Source of the DNA: Afipia sp. 1NLS2 | Lineage (GTDB): Bacteria; Pseudomonadota; Alphaproteobacteria; Rhizobiales; Xanthobacteraceae | Assembly (NCBI RefSeq): GCF_000178995.1 | Contig: NZ_ADVZ01000005.1 | Location: 1-64,000 of the forward strand | Reading direction: 5' to 3' | Length of the DNA stretch: 64,000 nucleotides | Part shown: positions 18,328 to 27,360 of the stretch, in pieces | Layout: each line of letters begins with the position of its first letter | Numbering within the stretch: position 1 is the first letter of the stretch | Notes under the pieces: model-generated | What the model was told of the DNA's origin: nothing | The model's input: the letters and a program-made list of their open reading frames with translations, nothing else | The model's database searches: none | Translations under genes and position numbers: made by a program

Positions 18328-18705
18328 ATGGCGAGCAGCGGCGAACGGCGTCGATCTGTGTTCCTGGTCGAAGACGAAGTCATGATCAGGATGATGGTCT
18401 CCGACATGCTCGAGGAACTCGGCTATCATGTCGCCGCCGAGGCAGGCGATATCGATGAAGCTGTGCGTCTCGTTCAGTGCACCAATTTCGACATCGCCAT
18501 TCTCGACGTCAACGTCAACGGCAAGGTGATCTCTCCGGTCGCCGAAGCCGTGCAGATGCGCAATCGTCCGTTCGTATTCGCCACCGGCTATGGCGTGCAG
18601 GGATTGCCGGAAAAATTCCGCGACCGCCCTGCGCTTCAGAAGCCATTCCAGATGGAAACGCTGGCGAAGATGATCGAGGTCACGCTGCGCGGCGAAGCCG
18701 CGTAA
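18328..18705 (+). CDS. Single-domain response regulator
   Basis: 125 residues, a lone receiver domain. The acidic pocket is VEDE (15-18), the phospho-acceptor is D60 in FDIAILDVNV, and the switch residues are T near 83 (FATGYG) and K near 107 (LQKPF). No output domain is present, so it acts by protein contact or as a phosphate sink. No kinase is nearby. It lies on the plus strand between surE and pcm, genes that are usually adjacent, and its end touches the surE stop (2-bp gap). ATG 18283 would add 15 residues without family support. Confidence 0.88.
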   Translation: MASSGERRRSVFLVEDEVMIRMMVSDMLEELGYHVAAEAGDIDEAVRLVQCTNFDIAILDVNVNGKVISPVAEAVQMRNRPFVFATGYGVQGLPEKFRDRPALQKPFQMETLAKMIEVTLRGEAA

Positions 18706-18707
18706 CT

Positions 18708-19472
18708 TCAGAACAACGTCTTCAATTCTTCCGCGAACATGACATCGGTGCGGTCGAGCCGAAGCGGCGTGACCGAAACGTAGTTGTCATCGAGCGCGGC
18801 CAGATCCGTGCCCTCACCCGGCGGATCGATTTTCTCGAAAGCCTGGAAGCCAATCCAGTAATACGGATTGCCGCGACCATCCTCGCGCCCATCGATACGC
18901 AAAAATCCCTGATTGCGCTTGCCCTGCCGCGCCACCAGGATGCCCTTCACTTCTTCGGGGCGGCACGCGGGAAAATTGATGTTGATGACGGTATCGTGCG
19001 GCACGCCGAGCTTCATCACCTTGCGGATGATGTCGGCGCCATAAGCGCGCGCGACATCCCACATCGGCTTGTTGCGGTTTTCCCGGCCGCCGAATTCCTG
19101 CGACAACGCGAATGACGGCAGACCGAGAATGGTGCCTTCCAGCGCGCCCGCAATGGTGCCCGAATAGACAACGTCCTCCGCGACATTGCGCCCCTTGTTG
19201 ACGCCGGAGATCACCACATCCGGCCAGCCCGGCAGCACATGGCGCGAGCCCATTATGACGCAATCGGTCGGCGTGCCATGCACGGCGAAATGCCGGTCGT
19301 CGATCTCGCGCAACCGCAGCGGATCGTTCAACGACAGCGAATGCGACACGCCCGACTGATCGAGCTCGGGAGCCACAATCCAGACATCGTCCGACAATTG
19401 CCGTGCGATCTCCTCATTGACCTTGATGCCCGGCGCGTGAATGCCATCGTCGTTCGTGCAGAGAATGCGCAT
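18708..19472 (-). CDS. surE: 5'/3'-nucleotidase (stationary-phase survival protein SurE)
   Basis: 254 residues. Dephosphorylates nucleoside monophosphates in a metal-dependent way. Metal ligands: NDDG at residues 7-10, S in QSGVSHS near 42, and N in SGVNKGRNV near 94. The start lies only four bases after the serS stop, so serS and surE are probably cotranscribed. Shares the conserved serS-surE-pcm neighbourhood. Confidence 0.96.
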   Translation of the reverse strand: MRILCTNDDGIHAPGIKVNEEIARQLSDDVWIVAPELDQSGVSHSLSLNDPLRLREIDDRHFAVHGTPTDCVIMGSRHVLPGWPDVVISGVNKGRNVAEDVVYSGTIAGALEGTILGLPSFALSQEFGGRENRNKPMWDVARAYGADIIRKVMKLGVPHDTVININFPACRPEEVKGILVARQGKRNQGFLRIDGREDGRGNPYYWIGFQAFEKIDPPGEGTDLAALDDNYVSVTPLRLDRTDVMFAEELKTLF

Positions 19473-19476
19473 CGTC

Positions 19477-20937
19477 TCAATTATCCTTCGCGATCACCTT
19501 CAGACCGCCCATGTAAGGTTGCAGCACGTCCGGCACCGCGATCGAGCCGTCTTCCTGCTGATAAGTTTCCATCACCGCGATCAGCGCGCGGCCGACCGCC
19601 GTGCCCGAGCCGTTCAGCGTGTGTACGAAGCGCGGCTTGTTGTCGGACCCGCGATAGCGCGCATCCATGCGCCGCGCCTGAAAATCGCCGCACACCGAGC
19701 AGGATGAGATTTCGCGGTACATGCCGTTCTCGCCTTGCCCCGGCATCCAGACTTCGATGTCGTAGGTCTTTTGTGACGCGAAGCCCATGTCGCCGGTGCA
19801 CAGCGTCATCACGCGGTAATGCAGGCCGAGGCGCTTCAGAACTTCCTCAGCGCAAGACAGCATGCGCTCGTGCTCGTTCTTCGACTCTTCCGGTGTCGTG
19901 ATCGAGACGAGTTCGACCTTGGTGAACTGGTGCTGGCGGATCATGCCGCGCGTGTCGCGCCCCGCAGCCCCCGCCTCCGCACGGAAGCACGGCGTAAGCG
20001 CGGTCAGGCGCATCGGCAATTCTTTTTCATCGAGGATGGATTCGCGAACGAGATTCGTCAGCGGCACTTCGGCGGTGGGAATGAGCCAACGGCGCACGCG
20101 ACTATCCTCCACCATTTCTGCCAAGAGTGTTTTTGCTCTTTCGCTTGCATTATTAAAATCGAAAATCGCGCCTAGCTTTGCTAACGAGAAAGGCGCGGCA
20201 TCAATTTCGTGATCGATTGCTTCTCTTTCAAGAATTTCGACCAATTTACGAATATTGAAAGAGCCTGGAGCAGCAAAAAATTGGTCATCTTCAAACTTCG
20301 GCAACTGCGCGGTGCCGAACATCGCATCGTCGCGCACCAAAAGCGGCGGATTGACTTCGGCGTAGCCATGCTCGCCGGTATGCACGTCAAGGAAGAACTG
20401 GCCGATGGCACGTTCAAGCCGCGCCAGCCCCTTCTTCAAAACGACAAAGCGCGCGCCCGAGAGTTTCGCTGCCGTCTCGAAATCCATGAAGCCGAGGCCT
20501 TCGCCAAGCTCGACATGCTCCTTGGGCTTGAACGAATAGCTGCGCGCCGCACCATAGATGTGATGCTGGACGTTGCCGTGCTCGTCGGCACCATCCGGCA
20601 CTTCATCGAGTGGCAGGTTCGGAATCTGCGCAAGCACGGTTTTCAGCTCATCCTCAGACTGCTTCGCCGCAGCTTCCAGCTCCGGCAGCTTTACCTTGAG
20701 GGTGGCAACCTCGGCCATCAGCGTATCGGCACGCGCGGCGTCCTTATTTTTCTTCGCCTCGCCGATTTCCTTCGAGGCTGCATTGCGCCGCGCCAGCGCC
20801 TGCTCGGCCTCCTGAATGGCGCCGCGCCGCCTCTCGTCGATCGCGAGCAGCGAAGCCGACAGCGGCTCGAGCCCCCGGCGCTTCAGGGCCGCATCAAAGG
20901 CGGCAGGATTGTCGCGAATGGATCGAATGTCATGCAT
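19477..20937 (-). CDS. serS: Seryl-tRNA synthetase with an extra internal segment
   Basis: 486 residues; the usual length is about 425-450. The N-terminal coiled-coil arm covers about 30-100. Class II motifs are present: motif 2 [24 protein letters not shown] near 315 and motif 3 [12 protein letters not shown] near 441. Between LPKFEDDQF (near 212) and [14 protein letters not shown] (near 283) there are about 58 residues where relatives, from memory, have about 20. The corresponding DNA (about 20095-20271) is clearly AT-richer than its surroundings. The frame stays open, so the enzyme is probably functional. Confidence 0.95.
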   Translation of the reverse strand: MHDIRSIRDNPAAFDAALKRRGLEPLSASLLAIDERRRGAIQEAEQALARRNAASKEIGEAKKNKDAARADTLMAEVATLKVKLPELEAAAKQSEDELKTVLAQIPNLPLDEVPDGADEHGNVQHHIYGAARSYSFKPKEHVELGEGLGFMDFETAAKLSGARFVVLKKGLARLERAIGQFFLDVHTGEHGYAEVNPPLLVRDDAMFGTAQLPKFEDDQFFAAPGSFNIRKLVEILEREAIDHEIDAAPFSLAKLGAIFDFNNASERAKTLLAEMVEDSRVRRWLIPTAEVPLTNLVRESILDEKELPMRLTALTPCFRAEAGAAGRDTRGMIRQHQFTKVELVSITTPEESKNEHERMLSCAEEVLKRLGLHYRVMTLCTGDMGFASQKTYDIEVWMPGQGENGMYREISSCSVCGDFQARRMDARYRGSDNKPRFVHTLNGSGTAVGRALIAVMETYQQEDGSIAVPDVLQPYMGGLKVIAKDN

Positions 20938-21068
20938 GGCGGATATCCGTCGCAGGCCGGAAGTGGCCGCGGCTGTCAGAATACGGTGGGGTTAGAACAA
21001 CTCGGCGGCGCGCGGAAGCCCGAATCGCAGGGGTTTCCGCAAGAATAGCAAAGCAGACAGGCCGGGTC

Positions 21069-21896
21069 TTATTCAGCCGGCGGCAGCGCTGGCGGCGTCT
21101 CGGACGGCGCTTCCGGCGGCGTCTGGGCCGCCTTTCGCTTGGCCACGTTCTTCTCGACAATCGAGACAGCGATGATCGAGCCCTCGTAGAGGATCAGGAG
21201 TGGTACCGCGAGCGAGGCCTGACTGATGACGTCGGGCGGCGTCAGGACCGCCGCGATGATAAAAGCGACGACAATGAAATACCGCCGCTTGCTCCGCAGT
21301 TGCGCCGCCGTCAGCACCCCGATGCGCCCGAGCAGCGTCAGCACCACCGGCAACTGGAACGCGACGCCGAAGGCAAACACCAGCGACATCATCAGCGACA
21401 GATATTCGCCGACCTTGGGCAGGAGCGCGATCTGCGCCGTCTCCGCGCCGCCCATCTGCTGCATGCCGAGCGAGAAGCGGATCAGCATCGGCAGCACGAG
21501 GAAATAGACCAGCAGCGCGCCGAGCACGAAGAAGATCGGGGTCGCGATCAGATATGGCAGGAACGCGCCGCGTTCATGTTTGTAGAGGCCGGGCGCCACG
21601 AATTTGTAGATCTGGGTCGCCACGATCGGAAACGAGATGAATCCCGCACCGAACAGCGCGAGCTTGAGCTGGGTGATGAAATATTCCAGCAGCGCCGTGT
21701 AGATAAATTTCGAATTCTCCGGCCCCGCGACCCACACGAACGGCCACACCAGCACGTTGTAAATCTGCTTGGCGAACACGAAGCAAAGGATGAAAGCGAG
21801 GGCGAAGCCGAGCAGCGCCTTGATGAGCCGCGAACGCAGCTCGATCAGGTGCTCCATCAATGGCGCCTTGCTGGATTCGATGTCTTCGGCGCTCAT
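21069..21896 (-). CDS. tatC: Twin-arginine translocase subunit TatC
   Basis: 275 residues. Receptor for twin-arginine signal peptides in the inner membrane. Six spans; the family N-terminus [20 protein letters not shown] is at 9-28 and the signature region FELxxP is represented by [21 protein letters not shown] near 177. The C-terminal tail is proline/alanine-rich. It overlaps tatB by four bases. Exported substrates with Tat-like signals in this window include the FAH protein, the cupredoxin and the metallophosphoesterase. Confidence 0.97.
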   Translation of the reverse strand: MSAEDIESSKAPLMEHLIELRSRLIKALLGFALAFILCFVFAKQIYNVLVWPFVWVAGPENSKFIYTALLEYFITQLKLALFGAGFISFPIVATQIYKFVAPGLYKHERGAFLPYLIATPIFFVLGALLVYFLVLPMLIRFSLGMQQMGGAETAQIALLPKVGEYLSLMMSLVFAFGVAFQLPVVLTLLGRIGVLTAAQLRSKRRYFIVVAFIIAAVLTPPDVISQASLAVPLLILYEGSIIAVSIVEKNVAKRKAAQTPPEAPSETPPALPPAE

Positions 21897-22339
21897 GAGG
21901 CTTTGGATTCCGGCGCGGTGGGCGGCGCGTCTGGGGTCTCTTTCATCAGCGCGGGCGCCTGTCCTTCGACAGGCGTTGCTGCCGTCTCGGTCGGTTCGGG
22001 CGGCGCAGGTTCGGAAACAGGCGTATCGGAGGTAGCCTGCGCGGTGCGTTGTTCTTCCTGCTCACGCTCGCGGGCATGTTCTTCCAGCGAGGCCAGCAGT
22101 TTCGTCGGGTGCAGATCGCGCGATGCGGCGCTGATGTCGTCGAACGACTTCTTGATGTCGGCCATTTCGGCCTCACGCATCGCCTCGTTGAACTGGCCCT
22201 GGAAGTCGGACGCCATGCGGCGGGCCTTGCCGACCCACTGCCCGATCATACGCAATACGCCGGGCAGTTCTTTCGGACCGATGGCGATCAGCGCAACCAC
22301 GCCGATGACGACCAGTTCACTCCACCCGATGTCGAACAT
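21893..22339 (-). CDS. tatB: Twin-arginine translocase subunit TatB
   Basis: 148 residues. N-terminal span and hinge [26 protein letters not shown] are TatB-typical (the glutamate at residue 8 and the GP hinge), followed by an amphipathic helix (25-60) and a disordered Pro/Glu/Thr tail. It works with TatC in signal peptide binding. It lies between tatA (58 bp upstream) and tatC (4-bp overlap). Confidence 0.96.
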   Translation of the reverse strand: MFDIGWSELVVIGVVALIAIGPKELPGVLRMIGQWVGKARRMASDFQGQFNEAMREAEMADIKKSFDDISAASRDLHPTKLLASLEEHAREREQEEQRTAQATSDTPVSEPAPPEPTETAATPVEGQAPALMKETPDAPPTAPESKAS

Positions 22340-22397
22340 GAATCATTCCGCTTCGCGTGAGCGCCGCTTCGCTGTCGCGATTTAAGTCCGGCGTCGC

Positions 22398-22637
22398 TCA
22401 GACGGCGTTGCTGCCGACATCATGGCGCTGCGCGTTCGCCTGCGGCGTCGTGGTGCTGTCGATGGTCTTAACCGGCTCGGACTTCTCGGCCGGCTTGTCG
22501 TCGTCAGCCATGCCCTTCTTGAAGGCCTTGATGCCCTGCGCGACGTCGCCCATCAGGTCGGAAATCTTGCCGCGACCGAACAACAGAAGGACCACGCCGA
22601 TGACGACGATCCAGTGCCAAATGCTCATCGAACCCAT
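22398..22637 (-). CDS. tatA: Twin-arginine translocase subunit TatA
   Basis: 79 residues. Pore-forming Tat component: [25 protein letters not shown] span and amphipathic helix with KAFKKGM, then a charged tail. ATG 22637 is chosen because GGAGG lies four to five bases ahead; a GTG at 22649 sits inside that ribosome site, and ATG 22628 would give MSIWHW directly. First gene of tatA-tatB-tatC. Confidence 0.95.
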   Translation of the reverse strand: MGSMSIWHWIVVIGVVLLLFGRGKISDLMGDVAQGIKAFKKGMADDDKPAEKSEPVKTIDSTTTPQANAQRHDVGSNAV

Positions 22638-22808
22638 AGTGTCCTCCACCTGAACGCTTTGCCGGCTGGACCGGCCAATTGGCCTCGAACCTAGGCGTTG
22701 GAAGGTCCGAAAACAAGGACTTAAGCCGGATTGCGACGTTCAGGCCGCGTTTCGGCGGCCCTCATTGCCCGGATCGTTAAAATCAGGACAGAAAAACGCG
22801 CCCCTCCT

Positions 22809-24578
22809 TCAACCAAAGGTGAAGGCAAAGGCCTGCACGCCGGGATCGAGGAACTGGATTTCAAAAGCCCGGTCGCGCACCTCGCCTTGCTGGCGGACAA
22901 GCTGATAGAGCCGCTGTTCGGTCACAATTCCTTCGCCGTTGGCGTCGGTATCGACGCCATGATCCGCCCCAGGACTGGCGCCATCGACGGTCACCTTGAA
23001 ACGGACGGGCTTGCCGTCCATTCCAGGCCCGAGCACGAGATGCAGGTCGCGGGCATGGAAACGGTAGCGGATCGCACCCCCCGCCGCATCAAGCGCGACA
23101 TTCTCGGGATCGACGGTCCACTTTCCCGCAAGCGACCAGTCGTTCAGCTTGAGCACCCCCGCCTCGTAATCGTGGCTTTCGTCCCGCGCCACGCCGCCCG
23201 GCGACATGAAATTCTCCGCGCGGTCGTAGCCGAGATAGGTCTCCGGCGATTTGATGTTGGCCATGTCTGGCGCCGCTTCCGCGCCGGTGCCGCGCACATC
23301 CACCCGCTGCTCGGGAACATTCTTTCCCGCCTCGCGCAGCAACTGCCGGATCACCTCCTCGGATTTGGCATATTCACCTTCGCCGAAATGATGGTGACGG
23401 ATGCGGCCCTGAGCGTCGATGAAGTAATGCGCGGGCCAGTACATGTTATTGAACGCGCGCCAGATGCTGTAATTGTTGTCGATCGCGACGGGATAGTTGA
23501 TCTTCAGATCGCCCAGCGCCTTTTTGACATTGGCCGGCTGCTTTTCGAAAGCGAATTCCGGCGTGTGCACGCCGATCACCATGAGGCCATCGTCCTTGTA
23601 CTTCTCCGCCCAGGCGCGGACATAGGGAATGGTACGCAGGCAGTTGATGCACGAATAGGTCCAGAAATCGACCAGCACCACCTTGCCGCGCAAGGCTTCC
23701 GCCGTCAGCGGCTTCGAGTTCAACCATTCCACCGCGCCGTCGAGCGAAGGAAGCTGGCCTTCCACCGGCAACGCGCCGGCGCTCTCTTGTGGCGCATTCG
23801 CCTTCATCATCGACGGGTTGGGCTGCATCGCTCCGCCCGCGGGAGCCATCGCGGTGTTGTCCGGCCCGCGCAATTTGTCGATCAGCGCCTGTTCGACGGC
23901 GGAGGTCTGCGCCAGCGAGACATTGGTGAGATAGTTGGTGTCGACACCGAGCGCGATGGCGGCGACAGCGACAAGCACCAGCGCGCCGAGGCCGCGCCGC
24001 GCCCATTCGCCAGCACCAAGCGAGCGCTTCATCGCCGTGAACACACGCCCGCCAATCAACAGCGCCAGCGCAAGCGATGTCGCCGCACCCGCCGCATAGG
24101 CGAGCAGCAGGAAGGTGGTCTGGACATTGGCGCCCTGTAGCGCCGCGCCGGTCAGGATCAATCCCAGCACCGGCCCCGCACATGGCGCCCACAGTAACCC
24201 TGTCGCGACACCGAGCAGCAGCGACGGCAAAAAGCCGCCCGAGCCGTCCGCCGATTGCGACAGCCGCCCGCCGAGCGCGACCAGCGGCTGCGTTGCGCGA
24301 TCCGCGATGGCGGGAAACAACAGCGCGATGCCGAACAAGGCCAGCAGCACCAGGGCCGCGATCCGGCCATATTCATTGGCCGCGACCGCCCATCCGCCGG
24401 CCACGGCCGCGAGCGTCGCGACGGCGGCAAACGTCAGCGCCATGCCAATCAGCATCGGCAGGCCGCTCTTGAGAAACGGCCGGTCGGCTCGCGCAAACAC
24501 AAACGGCAAAACGGGGAGAATGCAGGGGCTGATGATGGTCAGCACGCCGCCGAGATAGGCCAGGACGAAAAGAAGCAT
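22809..24578 (-). CDS. DipZ-type CcdA-thioredoxin fusion protein
   Basis: 589 residues. N-terminal CcdA/DsbD-beta membrane part (about 1-235, roughly six spans) with the paired cysteines in ISPCILPVLPF near residue 18 and LLWAPCAGPVLG near 130. A periplasmic TlpA/thioredoxin domain follows, with the redox motif SCINC near 307. A C-terminal beta-rich DipZ domain covers about 450-588. It moves electrons from cytoplasmic thioredoxin to periplasmic targets. ATG 24578 begins the first span. It lies between scpB and tatA, which are neighbours in related genomes. Confidence 0.92.
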   Translation of the reverse strand: MLLFVLAYLGGVLTIISPCILPVLPFVFARADRPFLKSGLPMLIGMALTFAAVATLAAVAGGWAVAANEYGRIAALVLLALFGIALLFPAIADRATQPLVALGGRLSQSADGSGGFLPSLLLGVATGLLWAPCAGPVLGLILTGAALQGANVQTTFLLLAYAAGAATSLALALLIGGRVFTAMKRSLGAGEWARRGLGALVLVAVAAIALGVDTNYLTNVSLAQTSAVEQALIDKLRGPDNTAMAPAGGAMQPNPSMMKANAPQESAGALPVEGQLPSLDGAVEWLNSKPLTAEALRGKVVLVDFWTYSCINCLRTIPYVRAWAEKYKDDGLMVIGVHTPEFAFEKQPANVKKALGDLKINYPVAIDNNYSIWRAFNNMYWPAHYFIDAQGRIRHHHFGEGEYAKSEEVIRQLLREAGKNVPEQRVDVRGTGAEAAPDMANIKSPETYLGYDRAENFMSPGGVARDESHDYEAGVLKLNDWSLAGKWTVDPENVALDAAGGAIRYRFHARDLHLVLGPGMDGKPVRFKVTVDGASPGADHGVDTDANGEGIVTEQRLYQLVRQQGEVRDRAFEIQFLDPGVQAFAFTFG

Positions 24579-24683
24579 TTTCAGGACTCGCGTTGATCGC
24601 ACGGGCCCATCACGGCATCACATCCGTCACGGGCTTCGACAGGTCTACGCGGGTGAGACGGCGCGCGTTACACGCGAACCCGA

Positions 24684-25439
24684 TCACGCTCCCGTGGATT
24701 CCCCGGAATTGGGCTCTTCCGGGTCCGGGATCGGCGCCAGCGTCAGTTGCAGCTCGTCGCCCGATTCCAGCGGCTCTTCATCGTCGCGCAGCGCCGGATC
24801 GTCAGACGGCGACGGCACGCTGAAGCCAGTAGGCAGGCGGGTATCGAGCAGACCAGAACCCTTCAATTCGTCGAGCCCCGGCAGATCGCCCAACTGCTCC
24901 AAGCTGAACTGCGACAGGAATGCCTCAGTGGTACCGAAGGTCAGCGGACGGCCCGGCGTCTTGCGGCGACCGCGCGGACGAATCCAGCCCGTCTCCAGCA
25001 GCACGTCAATCGTGCCCTTCGAGGTGATGACGCCACGGATTTCCTCGATCTCGGCGCGCGTCACCGGCTGGTGATAGGCGATGATCGCGAGCGTCTCGAT
25101 CGCGGCACGCGACAGGCGCCGCGTCTCGGTGCTCTCGCGCGTCATCAGCCACGACAGGTCGGCGGCGGTGCGGAACGTCCACTTGTTGGCGACGCGCACG
25201 AGGTTGACGCCGCGCATCGCGTAATCGGCCTGCAACTGTTCGAGCAGCGCCTTCACGTCCGCATCCTCCGGCAGGCGCCTGGCGAGCGAAGCCACATCGA
25301 GCGGCTCGGTGGAGGCGAACAGCATCGCTTCGAGAAGACGCAACTCCTCGGGGCGCACAGCCGTCTCGGGCGAGGATTCGGCCGTCTCGTGCGAGGGATC
25401 GGTGTCCTCGACGGGTTTGGTAGCCAGATTGGTGGCCAT
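24684..25439 (-). CDS. scpB: Segregation and condensation protein B
   Basis: 251 residues. ScpB forms the SMC-ScpAB condensin with ScpA. Two winged-helix domains are seen: LRLLEAMLFASTEPL near 33 and AAIETLAIIAYHQPVTRAEIEEIRGV near 112, with RPLTFGTTEAFL near 165. A long acidic Pro/Ser-rich tail follows from about 195. Start ATG 25439 has GGAG eight bases ahead and follows the scpA stop by 21 bp; a GTG at 25460 is less likely. Confidence 0.95.
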   Translation of the reverse strand: MATNLATKPVEDTDPSHETAESSPETAVRPEELRLLEAMLFASTEPLDVASLARRLPEDADVKALLEQLQADYAMRGVNLVRVANKWTFRTAADLSWLMTRESTETRRLSRAAIETLAIIAYHQPVTRAEIEEIRGVITSKGTIDVLLETGWIRPRGRRKTPGRPLTFGTTEAFLSQFSLEQLGDLPGLDELKGSGLLDTRLPTGFSVPSPSDDPALRDDEEPLESGDELQLTLAPIPDPEEPNSGESTGA

Positions 25440-25460
25440 GACGGAGTCTCCTTCTTCCAC

Positions 25461-26294
25461 TTACTCGACCGGTGCTTGCGGTTCGGGTGCACCCTGCCCG
25501 GCGGCCGCATGCTTACGAAAATAGATCGGCGCGAACGCGTTCTGCTGGTGAATATCGACGATGCCTTCGCGCACCAGTTCGAGCGCCGCCGCGAAGCTCG
25601 AGGCCATCACCGTGGCGCGCTGCGAGGGATCGATCACATAGGACACGAGATATTCGTCGAGCCTGCTCCAGTCCTCGGCGACGCCGACAAGCCGCTCCAG
25701 CGAAGCACGCGCTTCTGCGAGCGACCAGACTGTGCGCCGCGCCAGATGCACGCTCGCGAGCACATGCTGCTGGCGTTGCGCGGCATAGGCCGACAGCAAA
25801 TCATAAAGCGTCGCATTCCACTGCGGATGCTTGATCTGCGCAATCTGCTCCGGCAGCCCGCGCGGGAAGATGTCGCGGCGGAATTGCGGGCGCGTTATCA
25901 GACGGTTAGCGGCTTCGCGAATTTGTTCGAGGCGGCGCAGGCGATTGGCGAGCGCGCTCGCCATGTCCTCGGCGCTCGGCCCATCGGGCGTCGGCGGTTC
26001 GGGCAGCAACAGGCGCGATTTGAGATACGCAAGCCACGCCGCCATCACCAGATAATCGGCGGCAAGTTCGAGCCGCAGCTTGCGGGCCGCCTCGATGAAA
26101 ACCAGATACTGGTCGGCCAGCGCCAGAATGGAAATCTTGGCGAGGTCGACCTTCTGCTGGCGGGCGAGCGCAAGCAGAAGATCGAGCGGGCCTTCATAGC
26201 CCTCGACATCGACAACCAGCGCCGGCTCGTCCTGTGCGCGCTCGGCGCTGACGGCAGGCTGCCCGGTCTCGAAGGATAAAATCTCGGCGCTCAT
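25461..26294 (-). CDS. scpA: Segregation and condensation protein A
   Basis: 277 residues. Kleisin subunit bridging SMC heads. Characteristic GYEGPLDLLLALARQQKVDLAKISILALADQYL begins near residue 32, and a C-terminal winged helix covers about 200-265. The start overlaps the nagZ stop by four bases, so nagZ, scpA and scpB are one operon. Confidence 0.96.
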   Translation of the reverse strand: MSAEILSFETGQPAVSAERAQDEPALVVDVEGYEGPLDLLLALARQQKVDLAKISILALADQYLVFIEAARKLRLELAADYLVMAAWLAYLKSRLLLPEPPTPDGPSAEDMASALANRLRRLEQIREAANRLITRPQFRRDIFPRGLPEQIAQIKHPQWNATLYDLLSAYAAQRQQHVLASVHLARRTVWSLAEARASLERLVGVAEDWSRLDEYLVSYVIDPSQRATVMASSFAAALELVREGIVDIHQQNAFAPIYFRKHAAAGQGAPEPQAPVE

Positions 26295-27313
26295 GCGATC
26301 CCCGCCTGTGCGATCAGTTCATCAAGCTCCGCGCGGCCGCTGTCGCGGTCGAACGGCTGCGACGGCCTACGGGCGGCCAGCGCACGGTCGGCCCGTCGCA
26401 GCGCCTCGCCCGCGAGTACGGGTGCCTCACTTGCCACCGCGCGCATCTCGTCCATCTTGCCGTTGCAATGAAGCGCGACGTCGCACCCCGCCCTGAGGCT
26501 CGCGCGGGTGCGCTCGGCGATCGAGCCGTTCAGCGCATTCATCGAGACGTCATCGCTCATCAGCAAGCCTTGGAAGTTCATCGCGCCGCGAATCACTTGA
26601 GCAATGATTGTCGCAGAAGTGGTCGCCGGTTGGGCGGCATCGAGGGCGCTAAACACAACATGTGCGGTCATCGCCATCGGCAGATCCGAAAGCTGCGAAA
26701 ATGCCACGAAATCGGTGCGTTCCAGTTCCGCGCGTGGCGTATCAACGGTCGGCAGCCGCAGGTGGCTGTCCGCGGTGGCGCGGCCATGGCCGGGAATGTG
26801 TTTCAAGACAGGTAGGATACCACCATCACGCAATCCATCCGCGACCGCTCGCGCGATGGTTGCAACCTTCGCAGGGGTGGTGCCGTAGGCGCGATCACCG
26901 ATCACCGCGTCGGCCCCGGCCACCGGTACGTCGGCCAGCGGCAGGCAGTCGACGCTGATACCGAGCGCAGCGAGATCGGCCGCGATCAGGCGCGACGACA
27001 GCCAGGCCGCCCGCAGGCCCTTTTCTGGCAATTGGTCATACAATGCACCAAACACAGCCCCGGCCGGATAACGCGGCCAATGCGGCGGGCCGAGCCGCTG
27101 CACCCGTCCACCTTCCTGATCAATCAGCACGGGTGCGTCGGGGCGATCCACGGCGGCGCGTAACTCTGCAGCCAGTGCAGCAACTTGCGCCGGGTTCTCG
27201 ACGTTCCGCTTGAATAGAATGAAGCCCCACGGCTGTTCCGCGCGCAGGAATGCGCGTTCCCCGTCGGTCAGGACGGGGCCGGAGATGCCGGTAATGAAAG
27301 CACGGACGGCCAT
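26291..27313 (-). CDS. nagZ: Beta-N-acetylhexosaminidase (GH3)
   Basis: 340 residues. Removes N-acetylglucosamine from recycled anhydro-muropeptides in the cytoplasm. GH3/NagZ features: VLIDQEGGRVQRL near 61, the histidine loop KHIPGHGRATADSH near 169 (the His of the NagZ Asp-His pair lies in this loop), and the nucleophile aspartate in LLMSDDVSMNAL near 251. Starts 47 bp after the SPOR protein stop and overlaps scpA. Confidence 0.95.
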   Translation of the reverse strand: MAVRAFITGISGPVLTDGERAFLRAEQPWGFILFKRNVENPAQVAALAAELRAAVDRPDAPVLIDQEGGRVQRLGPPHWPRYPAGAVFGALYDQLPEKGLRAAWLSSRLIAADLAALGISVDCLPLADVPVAGADAVIGDRAYGTTPAKVATIARAVADGLRDGGILPVLKHIPGHGRATADSHLRLPTVDTPRAELERTDFVAFSQLSDLPMAMTAHVVFSALDAAQPATTSATIIAQVIRGAMNFQGLLMSDDVSMNALNGSIAERTRASLRAGCDVALHCNGKMDEMRAVASEAPVLAGEALRRADRALAARRPSQPFDRDSGRAELDELIAQAGIA

Positions 27314-27360
27314 CAGGGGCGATTAGCCCGTGGCCGCCTCAAGGGTCAAGGAAACGGCCG

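Noticed and set aside
24747-26279. 510-codon open frame antisense to scpA/scpB
   Set aside because: scpA and scpB on the minus strand have full family motifs; the frame spans both genes and their junction.
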